Assembly: GCA_009781425.1 (NCBI GenBank)
Contig: WQYC01000001.1
Span: forward strand, 1 to 64,000
Reading direction: 5' to 3'
Source: Oscillospiraceae bacterium
GTDB lineage: Bacteria; Bacillota; Clostridia; Oscillospirales; Ruminococcaceae
Length of the DNA stretch: 64,000 bases
Shown: one piece after another, positions 44,060 through 51,436 of the stretch
Layout: each line of letters opens with the position of its first letter
Numbering within the stretch: the stretch's first letter is position 1
The notes under the pieces: model-generated
Databases searched by the model: none
Told to the model about the DNA's origin: nothing
The model's input: the letters and a program-made list of their open reading frames with translations, nothing else
Translations under genes and position numbers: made by a program

Positions 44060-44116
44060 GTAGGGAACGCATTTATGCGTTCCTATTCTTGCGGAACGGA
44101 TGAATCCGTTCCCTAC
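44060..44116. repeat. Compound GTAGGGAACG double palindrome between uppS and cdsA
   Basis: Two hairpins in tandem: GGAACGCAT/ATGCGTTCC and GGAACGGAT/ATCCGTTCC. The whole is bounded by GTAGGGAACG on the left and CGTTCCCTAC on the right. Its right end supplies the uppS stop codon (TAG of GTAGGG, minus strand). The left half matches the element at 7686. Confidence 0.8.
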
Positions 44117-44796
44117 AGTCCACCAAACCGCCTATTCCTCTCCGCAAACTCCGCAAGTGCCTTGTCGAGCTCCTTTTTCCCGAAGTCGGGGAAAAACGTA
44201 TCTGTATAATAGTACTCGGCGTAAGCCGCCTGCCAAATTAAAAAATTAGAAAGCCGCTGTTCGCCGCCTGTCCGCACGATTAAATCCACGTCGGGCAAGC
44301 CTTTTGTGTAGAGAAAATCCCCGAAGGCGCTTTCGTCAAGAGCCGACAGATTGCACCCCTCAGTCACAAGCCGCCTCACAGCGTGTAAAATCTCGTCCCG
44401 CCCGCCGTAATTAAGCGCGAGACAGCAGGTGAAGCCGGTGTTTTTCGCGGTCGCGTTCTCGGCTTCAAGCATTTTTTCGCGGGTTTTATCCGAAAAAAAA
44501 CTTAAATCGCCGATGAATCGAAGCCGCACGTTTTTCGACTTCATTTCACGAATATCGTCTAAATACTCGTCGAACAACCTCAACAACGCCTCGACTTCAT
44601 CGCTCGGGCGTTTTTGATTTTCGGTTGAGAAGGCGTAGAACGTAGCGTGCTGAATCCCGAGTTCTCTGCAATAGTCTGCACATTTTTTGAACGCCTTCGC
44701 GCCCTCTCTATGCCCCAGCTTACGCGGAAGCCCGCGCTTCTTCGCCCAACGCCCGTTTCCGTCCATAATAAAGCCGATGTGAGTAGGAAGAATCAA
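44113..44796 (-). CDS. uppS: Isoprenyl transferase (undecaprenyl diphosphate synthase)
   Basis: Cis-prenyltransferase producing undecaprenyl diphosphate for cell-wall synthesis. The 227-residue protein has HIGFIMDGNGRWAKKRGLPR with the catalytic Asp near residue 11, FYAFSTENQKRP, and VDLIVRTGGEQRLSNFLIWQ. The stop codon lies within a palindromic repeat, which may have shortened or reset the C-terminus. Overlaps frr by ATGA. Confidence 0.95.
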   Translation of the reverse strand: MILPTHIGFIMDGNGRWAKKRGLPRKLGHREGAKAFKKCADYCRELGIQHATFYAFSTENQKRPSDEVEALLRLFDEYLDDIREMKSKNVRLRFIGDLSFFSDKTREKMLEAENATAKNTGFTCCLALNYGGRDEILHAVRRLVTEGCNLSALDESAFGDFLYTKGLPDVDLIVRTGGEQRLSNFLIWQAAYAEYYYTDTFFPDFGKKELDKALAEFAERNRRFGGL

Positions 44797-45347
44797 ACCT
44801 TCATGACCTCTTTCTCTTTTTCAGCGCAGACCTTGTCTATTTGTTCGATTTTTTTATCCGTAAGCTTCTGCATTTCTTTTTCGTAGTCTTTCATGTCGTC
44901 TTCGGTAATTTCGGACTTTTTCTTCATAGCCTTGAACACGTCAAGCGTGTCGCGGCGGACGTTGCGGATTGCGACTTTTGCTTCCTCGCCGTACTTGCCG
45001 ATTTGCTTGCAAATATCTTTTCTGCGCTCTTCGGTGAGCTGCGGGAAAACTATGCGCAAAGCCTTTCCGTCATTGGTAGGATTAATCCCGATGTCGGAAG
45101 CCATGATTGCTTTTTCAATAGCTTTCAGCGCGGTCGCGTCCCACGGTGTCACTACAAGTATACGCGCCTCCGCCACGGAAACTGCCGCAAGTGCGTTAAT
45201 TGCTGTCGGCGCACCGTAATAATCGACGCTGATTTTGTCTAAAACTGCGGGATTTGCTCTCCCCGCTCTTATTGTGGAGAATTCAAACTCAAGCTGACTG
45301 ATGACCTTCTCCATTTTTTCTGTTGCTGATTTTACATTTTCGCTCAT
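44793..45347 (-). CDS. frr: Ribosome recycling factor
   Basis: With EF-G it splits post-termination ribosomes. The 184-residue protein has the canonical EFSTIRAGRANPAVLDKISV, LVVTPWD, IGINPTNDGKALRIVFPQLT and the C-terminal helix pair. It lies between pyrH and uppS as in most Firmicutes. Confidence 0.97.
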   Translation of the reverse strand: MSENVKSATEKMEKVISQLEFEFSTIRAGRANPAVLDKISVDYYGAPTAINALAAVSVAEARILVVTPWDATALKAIEKAIMASDIGINPTNDGKALRIVFPQLTEERRKDICKQIGKYGEEAKVAIRNVRRDTLDVFKAMKKKSEITEDDMKDYEKEMQKLTDKKIEQIDKVCAEKEKEVMKV

Positions 45348-45362
45348 TGTTTTATGTCCTTT

Positions 45363-46073
45363 CTAAATTATTGTTGTTCCTATTTTTTCGCCCATGACAG
45401 CACGATAAATATTATCCGGCTCGTCAAGATTAAATACTATTAAAGGTATGTTATTTTCAAGGCACATCGCCGCCGCCGTTCCGTCTAAGACCCTCAAGCC
45501 GTTGACAAGGATTTCCTTGTGACGAAGCGTTTCGTACTTAACTGCATCTTTGAAGATATTCGGGTCCTTGTCGAAAACGCCGTCTACCATCGTGGCTTTG
45601 AGCATTATATCCGCTTCAAGCTCTGCCGCCCGCAGTGCCGCCGCCGAATCTGTAGAGAAGAACGGATTCCCCGTGCCGCAGCCGAAAACGACAATTCTGC
45701 CTTTTTCCATATTGCGGACAGCCTTCTGCCTTATGTACGGCTCTGCAATCTGCGACATTGTAATCGCTGTCTGCACACGAATCTCACAGCCGAGACTTTC
45801 AAGCGCATCGCCAATCGCAAGCGCGTTCATCGCAGTCGCAAGCATACCAATTTGGTCAGCGCGGACTTTGTCCATATTCTCGCTTGTGCGCCCCCGCCAA
45901 AAGTTCCCGCCACCGACAACCACGCCTATTTGCGCGCCTGCGTCGTGGCATTTCTTGATACTCTCGCAAATACTCAGCACAGTCTTCATGTCAAGCCCGC
46001 TTTTCTTGCCGCCTGCGAGCGCTTCTCCAGACAGCTTCAGAACTATCCGCTTGTACTTTAATTTTTCGCTCAT
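45363..46073 (-). CDS. pyrH: UMP kinase
   Basis: Phosphorylates UMP to UDP. The 236-residue amino-acid-kinase-fold protein begins KRIVLKLSGEALAGGKKSGLD, with VVVGGGNFWRGR, MLATAMNALAIGDALE, FGCGTGNPFFSTDSAAALRA and KATMVDGVFDKDP. Cytoplasmic hexamer in the family. It begins 1 base after hom. Confidence 0.97.
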   Translation of the reverse strand: MSEKLKYKRIVLKLSGEALAGGKKSGLDMKTVLSICESIKKCHDAGAQIGVVVGGGNFWRGRTSENMDKVRADQIGMLATAMNALAIGDALESLGCEIRVQTAITMSQIAEPYIRQKAVRNMEKGRIVVFGCGTGNPFFSTDSAAALRAAELEADIMLKATMVDGVFDKDPNIFKDAVKYETLRHKEILVNGLRVLDGTAAAMCLENNIPLIVFNLDEPDNIYRAVMGEKIGTTII

Positions 46074-46074
46074 T

Positions 46075-47292
46075 TTAACCCCCTATATCAAATAATTGTA
46101 TTTTTCCGAGAACCTTTAAGTCCCCGCATTTCTTATCAAGCTCTTCGCGGCACAGCTCCGGAGTTATTAAAGCGATTTCGCCTTCGGGCATATTCGCACG
46201 ATTCAAAAACTCAACATCACCGAATAACTCGCTGACTTTCGCTTTGTCCGTATCCGCCAAACGCAGATAGAATCTGTGTTCCTGCTTCTTATAATCAACG
46301 ACACAGCTTTCCGCACCTTTTTCTTTCCAGCAGATATTTTTGCTTTCGTTCTTCACGGCGTTCAGAATATCCGCGACAACCGCGCTTGCTGTGGGGTATT
46401 TCCCCGCGCCTCTGCCGTAGAAGACGACCTCGCCCGTCGCTTCGCCGCGAACCAAAATCGCATTGAAAACATCATCAACGCCCGAAAGCTGACTTTCACA
46501 CGACACAAAGCAAGGACAAACAACTATTTCTAAGCATTTTCCGCATTTTTGTGCAGAAGCGATTAACTTAATCACGCCGCCCCAGTTCGCGGCGTACTCT
46601 GCGTCTTCCTTGGTTATTGACGTTACACCCTCTGTATATACATCTTCGGGGTAAATATGCTCACCGAAAATCAGCGAAGCTAATATGCAAATCTTACGGC
46701 AGGCATCGCCGCCGCTCACGTCGGCTTCAGGGTCACGCTCGGCGTAACCGAGCTCCTGCGCCTTCGCAAGCACGTCCGCGAATTCCGCGCTTTCCTTAAG
46801 CATTTTCGTGAGAATATAGTTAGTCGTGCCGTTGAGAATCCCCGCGATTGAGGTGATTTCATCAGACATAAGGCACTGTTGAAGCGGGCGGATAATCGGA
46901 ATCCCGCCGCCGACACTGGCTTCAAAGAAAAAATTAACGTTCTTCTCCGCCGCGATTTGAAGAAGCTCTGCGCCTTTTGTCGCGACAAGCTCTTTGTTCG
47001 ACGTAACTACGCTCTTCCCTGCTTGCAGAGCGCGTTTCACGCAATCGTATGCAAAAGTATTCCCGCCGATAAGCTCAGCGACAACCGTGACTTCGGGGTC
47101 GTTCACGATTGTATCGAAGTCCTTGACGAACTTGTCCGCGTAGGGGCTTTCGGGAAAGTCCCGAACGTCAAGAATGTACTTTATATCAAGGCTTTGCCCT
47201 GTTTTTTTACAATAATTGCTCTTATTTTTGCAAAAAACCTCGACAGTCCCCGAACCGACCGTCCCGAAGCCGAGTACAGCTATTTTTGACAT
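46075..47292 (-). CDS. hom: Homoserine dehydrogenase
   Basis: Reduces aspartate semialdehyde to homoserine for threonine and methionine. The 405-residue protein has the N-terminal dinucleotide fold IAVLGFGTVGSGTVEVF, ELIGGNTFAYDCVKRALQAG, NKELVA, GILNGTTNYILTKM and AERDPEADVSGGDACRK with catalytic acid and lysine. A C-terminal ACT-like region follows. It heads the hom-to-polC operon behind its own promoter. Confidence 0.96.
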   Translation of the reverse strand: MSKIAVLGFGTVGSGTVEVFCKNKSNYCKKTGQSLDIKYILDVRDFPESPYADKFVKDFDTIVNDPEVTVVAELIGGNTFAYDCVKRALQAGKSVVTSNKELVATKGAELLQIAAEKNVNFFFEASVGGGIPIIRPLQQCLMSDEITSIAGILNGTTNYILTKMLKESAEFADVLAKAQELGYAERDPEADVSGGDACRKICILASLIFGEHIYPEDVYTEGVTSITKEDAEYAANWGGVIKLIASAQKCGKCLEIVVCPCFVSCESQLSGVDDVFNAILVRGEATGEVVFYGRGAGKYPTASAVVADILNAVKNESKNICWKEKGAESCVVDYKKQEHRFYLRLADTDKAKVSELFGDVEFLNRANMPEGEIALITPELCREELDKKCGDLKVLGKIQLFDIGG

Positions 47293-47334
47293 ATTTAAAA
47301 TTCCTCACTATAAATAATAAATGCGCTACAACTA

Positions 47335-47363
47335 AGTATAGCACATTTACCTTTTTTTTACAA
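47335..47363 (-). promoter_or_regulatory. Promoter of the hom-pyrH-frr-uppS-cdsA-dxr operon
   Basis: On the minus strand TTGTAA (47358-47363), 17 bases, TATACT (47335-47340), with the hom ATG about 43 bases downstream. No leader structure is seen. Confidence 0.75.
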
Positions 47364-47378
47364 GTGTTTTTTTGAGGT

Positions 47379-47681
47379 TCATTTTTTCCCGCTGTTCATT
47401 TTATTAAATATCTGCGTTAAGCTATGTATTGCTTCCCTTTGCAAGTCGTCATATTCCGTTATATCCACAGTTACCCGCTCGTTTACCCCAAGCAGATAAT
47501 CAGTGCTCACGCCAAAAATCTGTGCAAGGCGGGCTAAATTTATTAGAGATGGCGCGCACGCGCCTGTTTCCCATACATTAACTGAGTTTTTGGTAATATT
47601 GAGCCTTTTTGCTATTTCCGTCTGTGTCAGTCCCTTTTGAAGCCTCAAAGTCCTTATTTTCTCTGCCATTCCGTAAATCAT
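47379..47681 (-). CDS. XRE-family transcriptional regulator
   Basis: A 100-residue protein with a Cro/CI-type helix-turn-helix at about 8-65 (IRTLRLQKGLTQTEIAKRLN, NSVNVWETGACAPSLINLAR, FGVSTDYLLGVN) and a short C-terminal helix. The ATG follows AGGGGTGA. It is divergent from the PPC-domain protein gene, and the 127 bases between them carry direct repeats that could be its operator. Its 3' end faces the hom promoter. Confidence 0.9.
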   Translation of the reverse strand: MIYGMAEKIRTLRLQKGLTQTEIAKRLNITKNSVNVWETGACAPSLINLARLAQIFGVSTDYLLGVNERVTVDITEYDDLQREAIHSLTQIFNKMNSGKK

Positions 47682-47716
47682 AACATCACCCCTGTTAATT
47701 ATATCTTAACTATGTG

Positions 47717-47756
47717 AGTTTATATGTGACATTTGTTAGTTTACATATTGACATTT
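47717..47756. promoter_or_regulatory. Direct repeats between XRE regulator and PPC gene
   Basis: AGTTTATATGTGACATTT (47717-47734) is repeated 21 bases later as AGTTTACATATTGACATTT (47738-47756), about two helical turns. The second copy includes the -35 hexamer of the rightward promoter. A third partial copy (TTTTATATGT) lies at 47761-47770. A regulator bound here would block that promoter. Confidence 0.5.
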
Positions 47757-47776
47757 TTGATTTTATATGTTATAAT
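47748..47776 (+). promoter_or_regulatory. Consensus promoter of the PPC-domain gene
   Basis: TTGACA (47748-47753), 17 bases, TATAAT (47771-47776): a perfect housekeeping promoter, about 33 bases before the start codon. Confidence 0.9.
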
Positions 47777-47808
47777 TTGTCAAAATAAACTTTTTGGAGG
47801 AATTTCTA

Positions 47809-48726
47809 ATGAAAAAGCGCGTTATATCAGTTATAGTCATGCTTGTTGTTTTGATTACAACAATTCCGTTTGTGGCATTAGCTTCAAGCGAGGAGGTAAT
47901 TTTTACAATAACCGATAATTTGACTAATTCAGACAATTTAAAAAGTTACGAGATAACCTTAGACAATCCGGGGCGGATTTACTTTGATTTTACAAATCCC
48001 GCAAATACAAGTTGGATGGCTGCCAATGGGTGGAGAATACATCTTTTTGACAGCAATGAAAATCAATTTTATTTTTATGAACATAACACGCGAACTACCG
48101 GCTTTACTTCAAGAAACTTTTTCCTCGATTCAGGGACTTATAAACTGACAGTTAGAAATATTCCTATGTGGCTTACCGATTTTTCTTATTCGATTACTTG
48201 TTATTACGAAGAAAATATAGGACAGTTTGAAATAGAACCCAATGATTTACCCAATGCCGCTAATAAAATTTCTTTGAACAAACCAATCACGGGAAATCTT
48301 TACTTTAATAATGATGTTGACTGGTTTGAATTTATTGCTCCATACGATGTTCGGGTAGTTTTAGATTTTTCTCATGCAAATCTTCAGGAAAACAGTGATT
48401 TTTGGCAAATTTCTCTTTTAGGTACAGACGGCAGCGCATTTACGAATTTTTCATCTAACGGAAATACTCACGGCAGACGTTCAAATGAAGTTGAGCTAAA
48501 AGCGGGAACATACCGCGTAAAAGTTCAAAGCGGACGAATTTGGCGTCACGCTCCGTATACACTGACCGTAAGCGAGGTACTTACAACTGCGGACGCTTTA
48601 AATATTCTGAGGCACGTTGCAGGAATTATTCAACTGACAAGCGAACAGCGTGCAAAGTACGGCTTGAGCGACGAAGTTACCAGCGGTCATGCATTGTCCG
48701 TACTGCGGAGCGTAGCAGGACTTTAA
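47809..48726 (+). CDS. Secreted protein with PPC-like domains and degenerate dockerin-like tail
   Basis: A 305-residue exported protein: MKKRVISVIVMLVVLITTIP is the signal, likely cleaved near VALASS. Two beta-sandwich repeats follow (about 25-140 and 145-255). The second has the pre-peptidase C-terminal signature EPNDLPNAANKISLNKPITG then NLYFNNDVDWFEF. The C-terminus (TTADALNILRHVAGIIQLTS, then SGHALSVLRSVAGL) matches the dockerin-like module at 12886-13503, but both calcium loops are lost. ATG behind GGAGGAATTT; a TTG five codons earlier overlaps that ribosome site. Probably a surface or extracellular binding protein. Confidence 0.8.
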   Translation: MKKRVISVIVMLVVLITTIPFVALASSEEVIFTITDNLTNSDNLKSYEITLDNPGRIYFDFTNPANTSWMAANGWRIHLFDSNENQFYFYEHNTRTTGFTSRNFFLDSGTYKLTVRNIPMWLTDFSYSITCYYEENIGQFEIEPNDLPNAANKISLNKPITGNLYFNNDVDWFEFIAPYDVRVVLDFSHANLQENSDFWQISLLGTDGSAFTNFSSNGNTHGRRSNEVELKAGTYRVKVQSGRIWRHAPYTLTVSEVLTTADALNILRHVAGIIQLTSEQRAKYGLSDEVTSGHALSVLRSVAGL

Positions 48727-48743
48727 AAACTTTTCTAAACACC

Positions 48744-48777
48744 AACCCCCGAAAGCTCACACTTTCGGGGGTTTTTT
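48744..48777. terminator. Intrinsic terminator between convergent genes
   Basis: AACCCCCGAAAG and CTTTCGGGGGTT form a 12-bp stem followed by TTTTTT on the plus strand. It ends the PPC gene and, in the other direction, follows the DUF378 gene. Confidence 0.88.
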
Positions 48778-48794
48778 ATGCTTTTCGGTTTAAA

Positions 48795-49022
48795 TTAGTC
48801 AAATCTGCGGTGATGCTCTCTGCTTTCGAGTACTTCGTTTCTTCTGAAGAAGAGCGAAATGCACCAAACTGCGCTGAGCGCGACAAGAATATATATCAGT
48901 CTGCTTACAACCGACGCACTGCCGCCGAATGCCCATGCTATACAGTCAAATCTAAAAAGTCCTACGAGTCCCCAGTTTAAACCGCCCACTAAAAGTATAA
49001 ATAATGCGATTCTGTCCATCAT
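48795..49022 (-). CDS. DUF378 small membrane protein
   Basis: A 75-residue protein with two membrane helices. It has MMDRIALFILLVGGLNWGLV followed by GLFRFD, the DUF378 signature (glycine-rich GGLNWGLVG), and SRLIYILVALSAVWCISLFF as second helix. Of two adjacent ATGs the first is about 10 bases behind AAGGAG. Function of the family is unknown. Confidence 0.85.
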   Translation of the reverse strand: MMDRIALFILLVGGLNWGLVGLFRFDCIAWAFGGSASVVSRLIYILVALSAVWCISLFFRRNEVLESREHHRRFD

Positions 49023-49064
49023 AACAAATATTCTCCTTTGCAAAGACGATGTTTCGGATTATTA

Positions 49065-49108
49065 GACGCTTTTTTTAAAGCGTCGTGACGCCAATTTTTA
49101 AAAGCGTC
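49065..49108. promoter_or_regulatory. Array of GACGC/GCGTC half-sites in the DUF378-spo0A interval
   Basis: GACGC (49065), GCGTC (49080), GACGC (49087) and GCGTC (49104) alternate as two inverted pairs with A/T-rich centres (for example GACGCTTTTTTTAAAGCGTC). They lie 40-90 bases upstream of DUF378 in the 400-base gap. They could be operator sites or a hairpin. The rest of that gap, apart from the features given here, is AT-rich without open frames. Confidence 0.35.
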
Positions 49109-49171
49109 GATTATATTATTGGCAGTTTGCTTGCGTTTATTCTTTTTTTCGTAATTTCTTTTTTGCTAATT

Positions 49172-49188
49172 TTCGACATATTTCGACA
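49172..49188. promoter_or_regulatory. Tandem 0A boxes upstream of spo0A
   Basis: TTCGACA occurs at 49172-49178 and 49182-49188, the complement of TGTCGAA, matching the 7-base Spo0A core (TGNCGAA). They are 10 bases apart, on the same face of the helix, about 240 bases upstream of spo0A. Autoregulation by Spo0A~P is the natural reading. Confidence 0.6.
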
Positions 49189-49362
49189 CGCTTTTTAATT
49201 ATTATAGTGATTTTATACTACGTAAAGCCTTTTTCTTTGACGTATTTCACAAGGAATCGCTTGTTTTTTTACGAATGATTATGTCACAAAAGTATGTTCA
49301 CGCTCATTATAAAAGGGTTTCTGCGATTTTTAAGCTCTATGTAATTTTATACAAATTAGCTG

Positions 49363-49391
49363 TTGCATTTCCGAAATCCTTGTGGTAAAAT
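49363..49391 (+). promoter_or_regulatory. Sigma-A-type promoter of spo0A
   Basis: TTGCAT (49363-49368), 17 bases, TAAAAT (49386-49391), about 31 bases before the start codon. A weaker sigma-H-like pair (AGGAATC at 49252, GAAT at 49273) lies further upstream. Confidence 0.65.
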
Positions 49392-49422
49392 AAAAGACGA
49401 AGTATAAATCTTGGAGGTAAAA

Positions 49423-50229
49423 ATGACAACAAAGCAATTCAAAGTCTTAATCGGTGACGACAGCATGGAAAACGGGCTCGCCTGGGCCTCCCTCCTAAAG
49501 CAAAAAGGAATGTATGCTGTGACAAGACCACGCAACGGAAAAGCGATTTTCGACACGCTCAGGCATGAACAGCCGGACGTGCTTGTGATTGACGCAAAGA
49601 TGCCGGAGTTTGACGCTGTGGCTCTTATGACAAAAATCAAGGACGAGCTCCCCAAAATGCCCATCACCATCGTTGTTTCAAGCTACGACTCGCCACAGGT
49701 GGAGCGGGAGGTTATGGACGCAGGTGCGCGGTATTATATGGTAAGGCCGTTTGAGCCGAGTGCGCTCGCGGCGCGTGTTGAGAATCTCATCGGCGGCGTT
49801 TCAAGCTCGGCGGGTATCGGCGGCAATGTCAACGTCGAGTACAACGTCCACGACAACGTCCCGAACGACATCGAGTACGTGGTAACGGAAATTATCCACC
49901 AAATCGGAATCCCCGCGCATATCAAGGGCTATCACTACCTGCGAACCGCGATTCTCCTCTCAGTTGAGGACAACGAAATGATAAACTGCGTCACAAAACT
50001 ACTTTACCCAACCGTCGCGAAAAAATACAGCACGACCTCAAGCCGCGTAGAGCGCGCAATCCGCCACGCAATCGAAATCGCCTGGGACAGAGGTGACGTC
50101 GAAATCTTGAACAGCTTCTTCGGCTACACCATACATACCCAGCGCGGCAAGCCGACCAACTCCGAGTTCATCGCGCTGATTGCGGATAAGCTGAGGCTGA
50201 AGTTCAAAAATCGTATGCCGATGAAGTAA
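49423..50229 (+). CDS. spo0A: Sporulation master response regulator Spo0A
   Basis: A 268-residue two-domain regulator. The receiver (about 5-125) has acidic Asp12/Asp13, phospho-acceptor Asp57 (VLVIDAKMP) and Ser86 at the switch position, but the conserved lysine is Arg108 (YYMVRPFEP). The C-terminal Spo0A DNA-binding domain is intact: [50 protein letters not shown]. When phosphorylated it controls entry into sporulation. The ATG has GGAGGT 5 bases upstream; a TTG four codons earlier overlaps it. It stands alone, without the usual spoIVB upstream. Confidence 0.97.
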   Translation: MTTKQFKVLIGDDSMENGLAWASLLKQKGMYAVTRPRNGKAIFDTLRHEQPDVLVIDAKMPEFDAVALMTKIKDELPKMPITIVVSSYDSPQVEREVMDAGARYYMVRPFEPSALAARVENLIGGVSSSAGIGGNVNVEYNVHDNVPNDIEYVVTEIIHQIGIPAHIKGYHYLRTAILLSVEDNEMINCVTKLLYPTVAKKYSTTSSRVERAIRHAIEIAWDRGDVEILNSFFGYTIHTQRGKPTNSEFIALIADKLRLKFKNRMPMK

Positions 50230-50240
50230 ATAAGTGTGTA

Positions 50241-50265
50241 AAAACCCCGCTCCAAGCGGGGTTTT
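50241..50265 (+). terminator. Intrinsic terminator of spo0A
   Basis: AAAACCCCGCT, loop CCA, AGCGGGGTTTT: an 11-bp stem 12 bases after the spo0A stop. Confidence 0.85.
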
Positions 50266-50278
50266 GTGCATATTGTCC

Positions 50279-50296
50279 AAAAAAAAAAAAAAAAAC
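50279..50296. other. Homopolymer run of 18 adenines
   Basis: An uninterrupted A-tract in the intergenic region between the spo0A terminator and the FxLYD lipoprotein gene. The length may be affected by sequencing error. Confidence 0.8.
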
Positions 50297-50383
50297 AGAC
50301 GCTTTTTATGTGTATGATGTAAATGGAAATTTTCTCTCAAAAATGTTAAACTTAAAATAATATTTTTAGGAGGAATTTTTTAA

Positions 50384-51325
50384 ATGAAAAAAATAATTTC
50401 GATTTTGCTTATTGCGGTGATGATGTTGGGGCTGACAGCCTGTAGTCCAAAAGAGCCGGAACCCGAACCACCATGGGGTCGTAATTGGATTGACGGTCAA
50501 AATTTGATTGAATCTTATAATAATATAAACGACAGCCTTTGCCTTTATAACGACGGAAAGGAACTTAACAGTCATTGGTGGGACAGTTATTTTTCGTTAA
50601 TAGACGAAGAAAAACTATCAGGTATTTTATTTTTTAAAGCCAGCCCCGAAGACGTCTATGACCCTTATGGTTTTGCATCAACATTCCGCTTTCTTTACAA
50701 CGAATCTCCTGATGTTCTGTTCGGTATGAACTATATGCTTGACAAATTAGAAAACAGTGCCGATTCAGCCACATTAATAACGATAAACAATTTAGGGGAG
50801 AATTACATAAAAAATTTATTAAACGGCGCATTACACAACAATATTTATATAAAAACATGGGCGGAACGTTTTTTAGATACAGATGATGATGTGATAGAGT
50901 TTGTAATAGCTGAATTAAACGCTTATCCTAATGGCAGAGCGGAGATACGCAATATAAAGTATACAGGCGCGAGCAGACCTCAACAAACACAGCAAACTAT
51001 AAATGAACAAGAATCTCCTGCGTCAACAACAGCAGAAACAGCCGATTATCCGTTTGAAATAAAGAATGTTGTTTTTTCTCATAACACTATTGGATATGCA
51101 GTAGTTGAAGGCAACGTATACAATAGCGGAGATACAAGCTATACTTTTGTTCAAGTACGTATTGCGTGGAAAGATTCAAGCGGAAATACAATTAATACCG
51201 ACAGCACTTATGCCGTCGGTAATGAGGGAATTTTCCCCGGTGAATCTTCGACATTTAGGTCAAGCGTCAAAGATGAAAACAATAAAATCGTTTCTGCTGA
51301 TGTTACTATCCTTAGTTACAAGTAA
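50384..51325 (+). CDS. Lipoprotein with C-terminal FxLYD domain
   Basis: A 313-residue exported lipoprotein: MKKIISILLIAVMMLGLTAC ends in the lipobox cysteine. The middle (about 30-190) is helical with no recognised domain. After a Q/T/S-rich linker (about 195-220), the C-terminus (about 222-313) has an FxLYD-type immunoglobulin-like fold: YAVVEGNVYNSGDTSYTFVQ, VRIAWKDSSGNTINTDSTYA, IFPGESSTF. This domain is common on Gram-positive cell-surface proteins. ATG behind AGGAGGAAT. Followed by its own terminator. Function unknown. Confidence 0.78.
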   Translation: MKKIISILLIAVMMLGLTACSPKEPEPEPPWGRNWIDGQNLIESYNNINDSLCLYNDGKELNSHWWDSYFSLIDEEKLSGILFFKASPEDVYDPYGFASTFRFLYNESPDVLFGMNYMLDKLENSADSATLITINNLGENYIKNLLNGALHNNIYIKTWAERFLDTDDDVIEFVIAELNAYPNGRAEIRNIKYTGASRPQQTQQTINEQESPASTTAETADYPFEIKNVVFSHNTIGYAVVEGNVYNSGDTSYTFVQVRIAWKDSSGNTINTDSTYAVGNEGIFPGESSTFRSSVKDENNKIVSADVTILSYK

Positions 51326-51330
51326 TAGCA

Positions 51331-51357
51331 AAGCCGCTCGTTCGGAGCGGCTTTTTT
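51331..51357 (+). terminator. Intrinsic terminator of the FxLYD lipoprotein gene
   Basis: AAGCCGCTC and GAGCGGCTT pair around GTTCG, followed by a T-run. Confidence 0.88.
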
Positions 51358-51373
51358 GTTTTCATTCAAAACC

Positions 51374-51402
51374 TTGACATATTTTCCCGTTTCTGTTACA
51401 CT
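51374..51402 (+). promoter_or_regulatory. Promoter of the HTH/H1-like gene
   Basis: TTGACA (51374-51379), 17 bases, TACACT (51397-51402), about 35 bases before the ATG. It lies directly after the preceding terminator. Confidence 0.78.
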
Positions 51403-51436
51403 ATATATAATAACTAACAGTATCGGAGGGTTAATC

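Noticed and set aside
45519-46095. Two 180-residue frames opposite pyrH
   Set aside because: Both are antisense shadows of a conserved gene; no ribosome site.
47146-47169. GTAGGGGCTTTC...GAAAGTCCC palindrome inside hom
   Set aside because: It looks like the GTAGGG family, but it encodes the RDFPESPYADKF region, which from memory is conserved in clostridial homoserine dehydrogenases, and its frame and loop differ. Probably coincidence.
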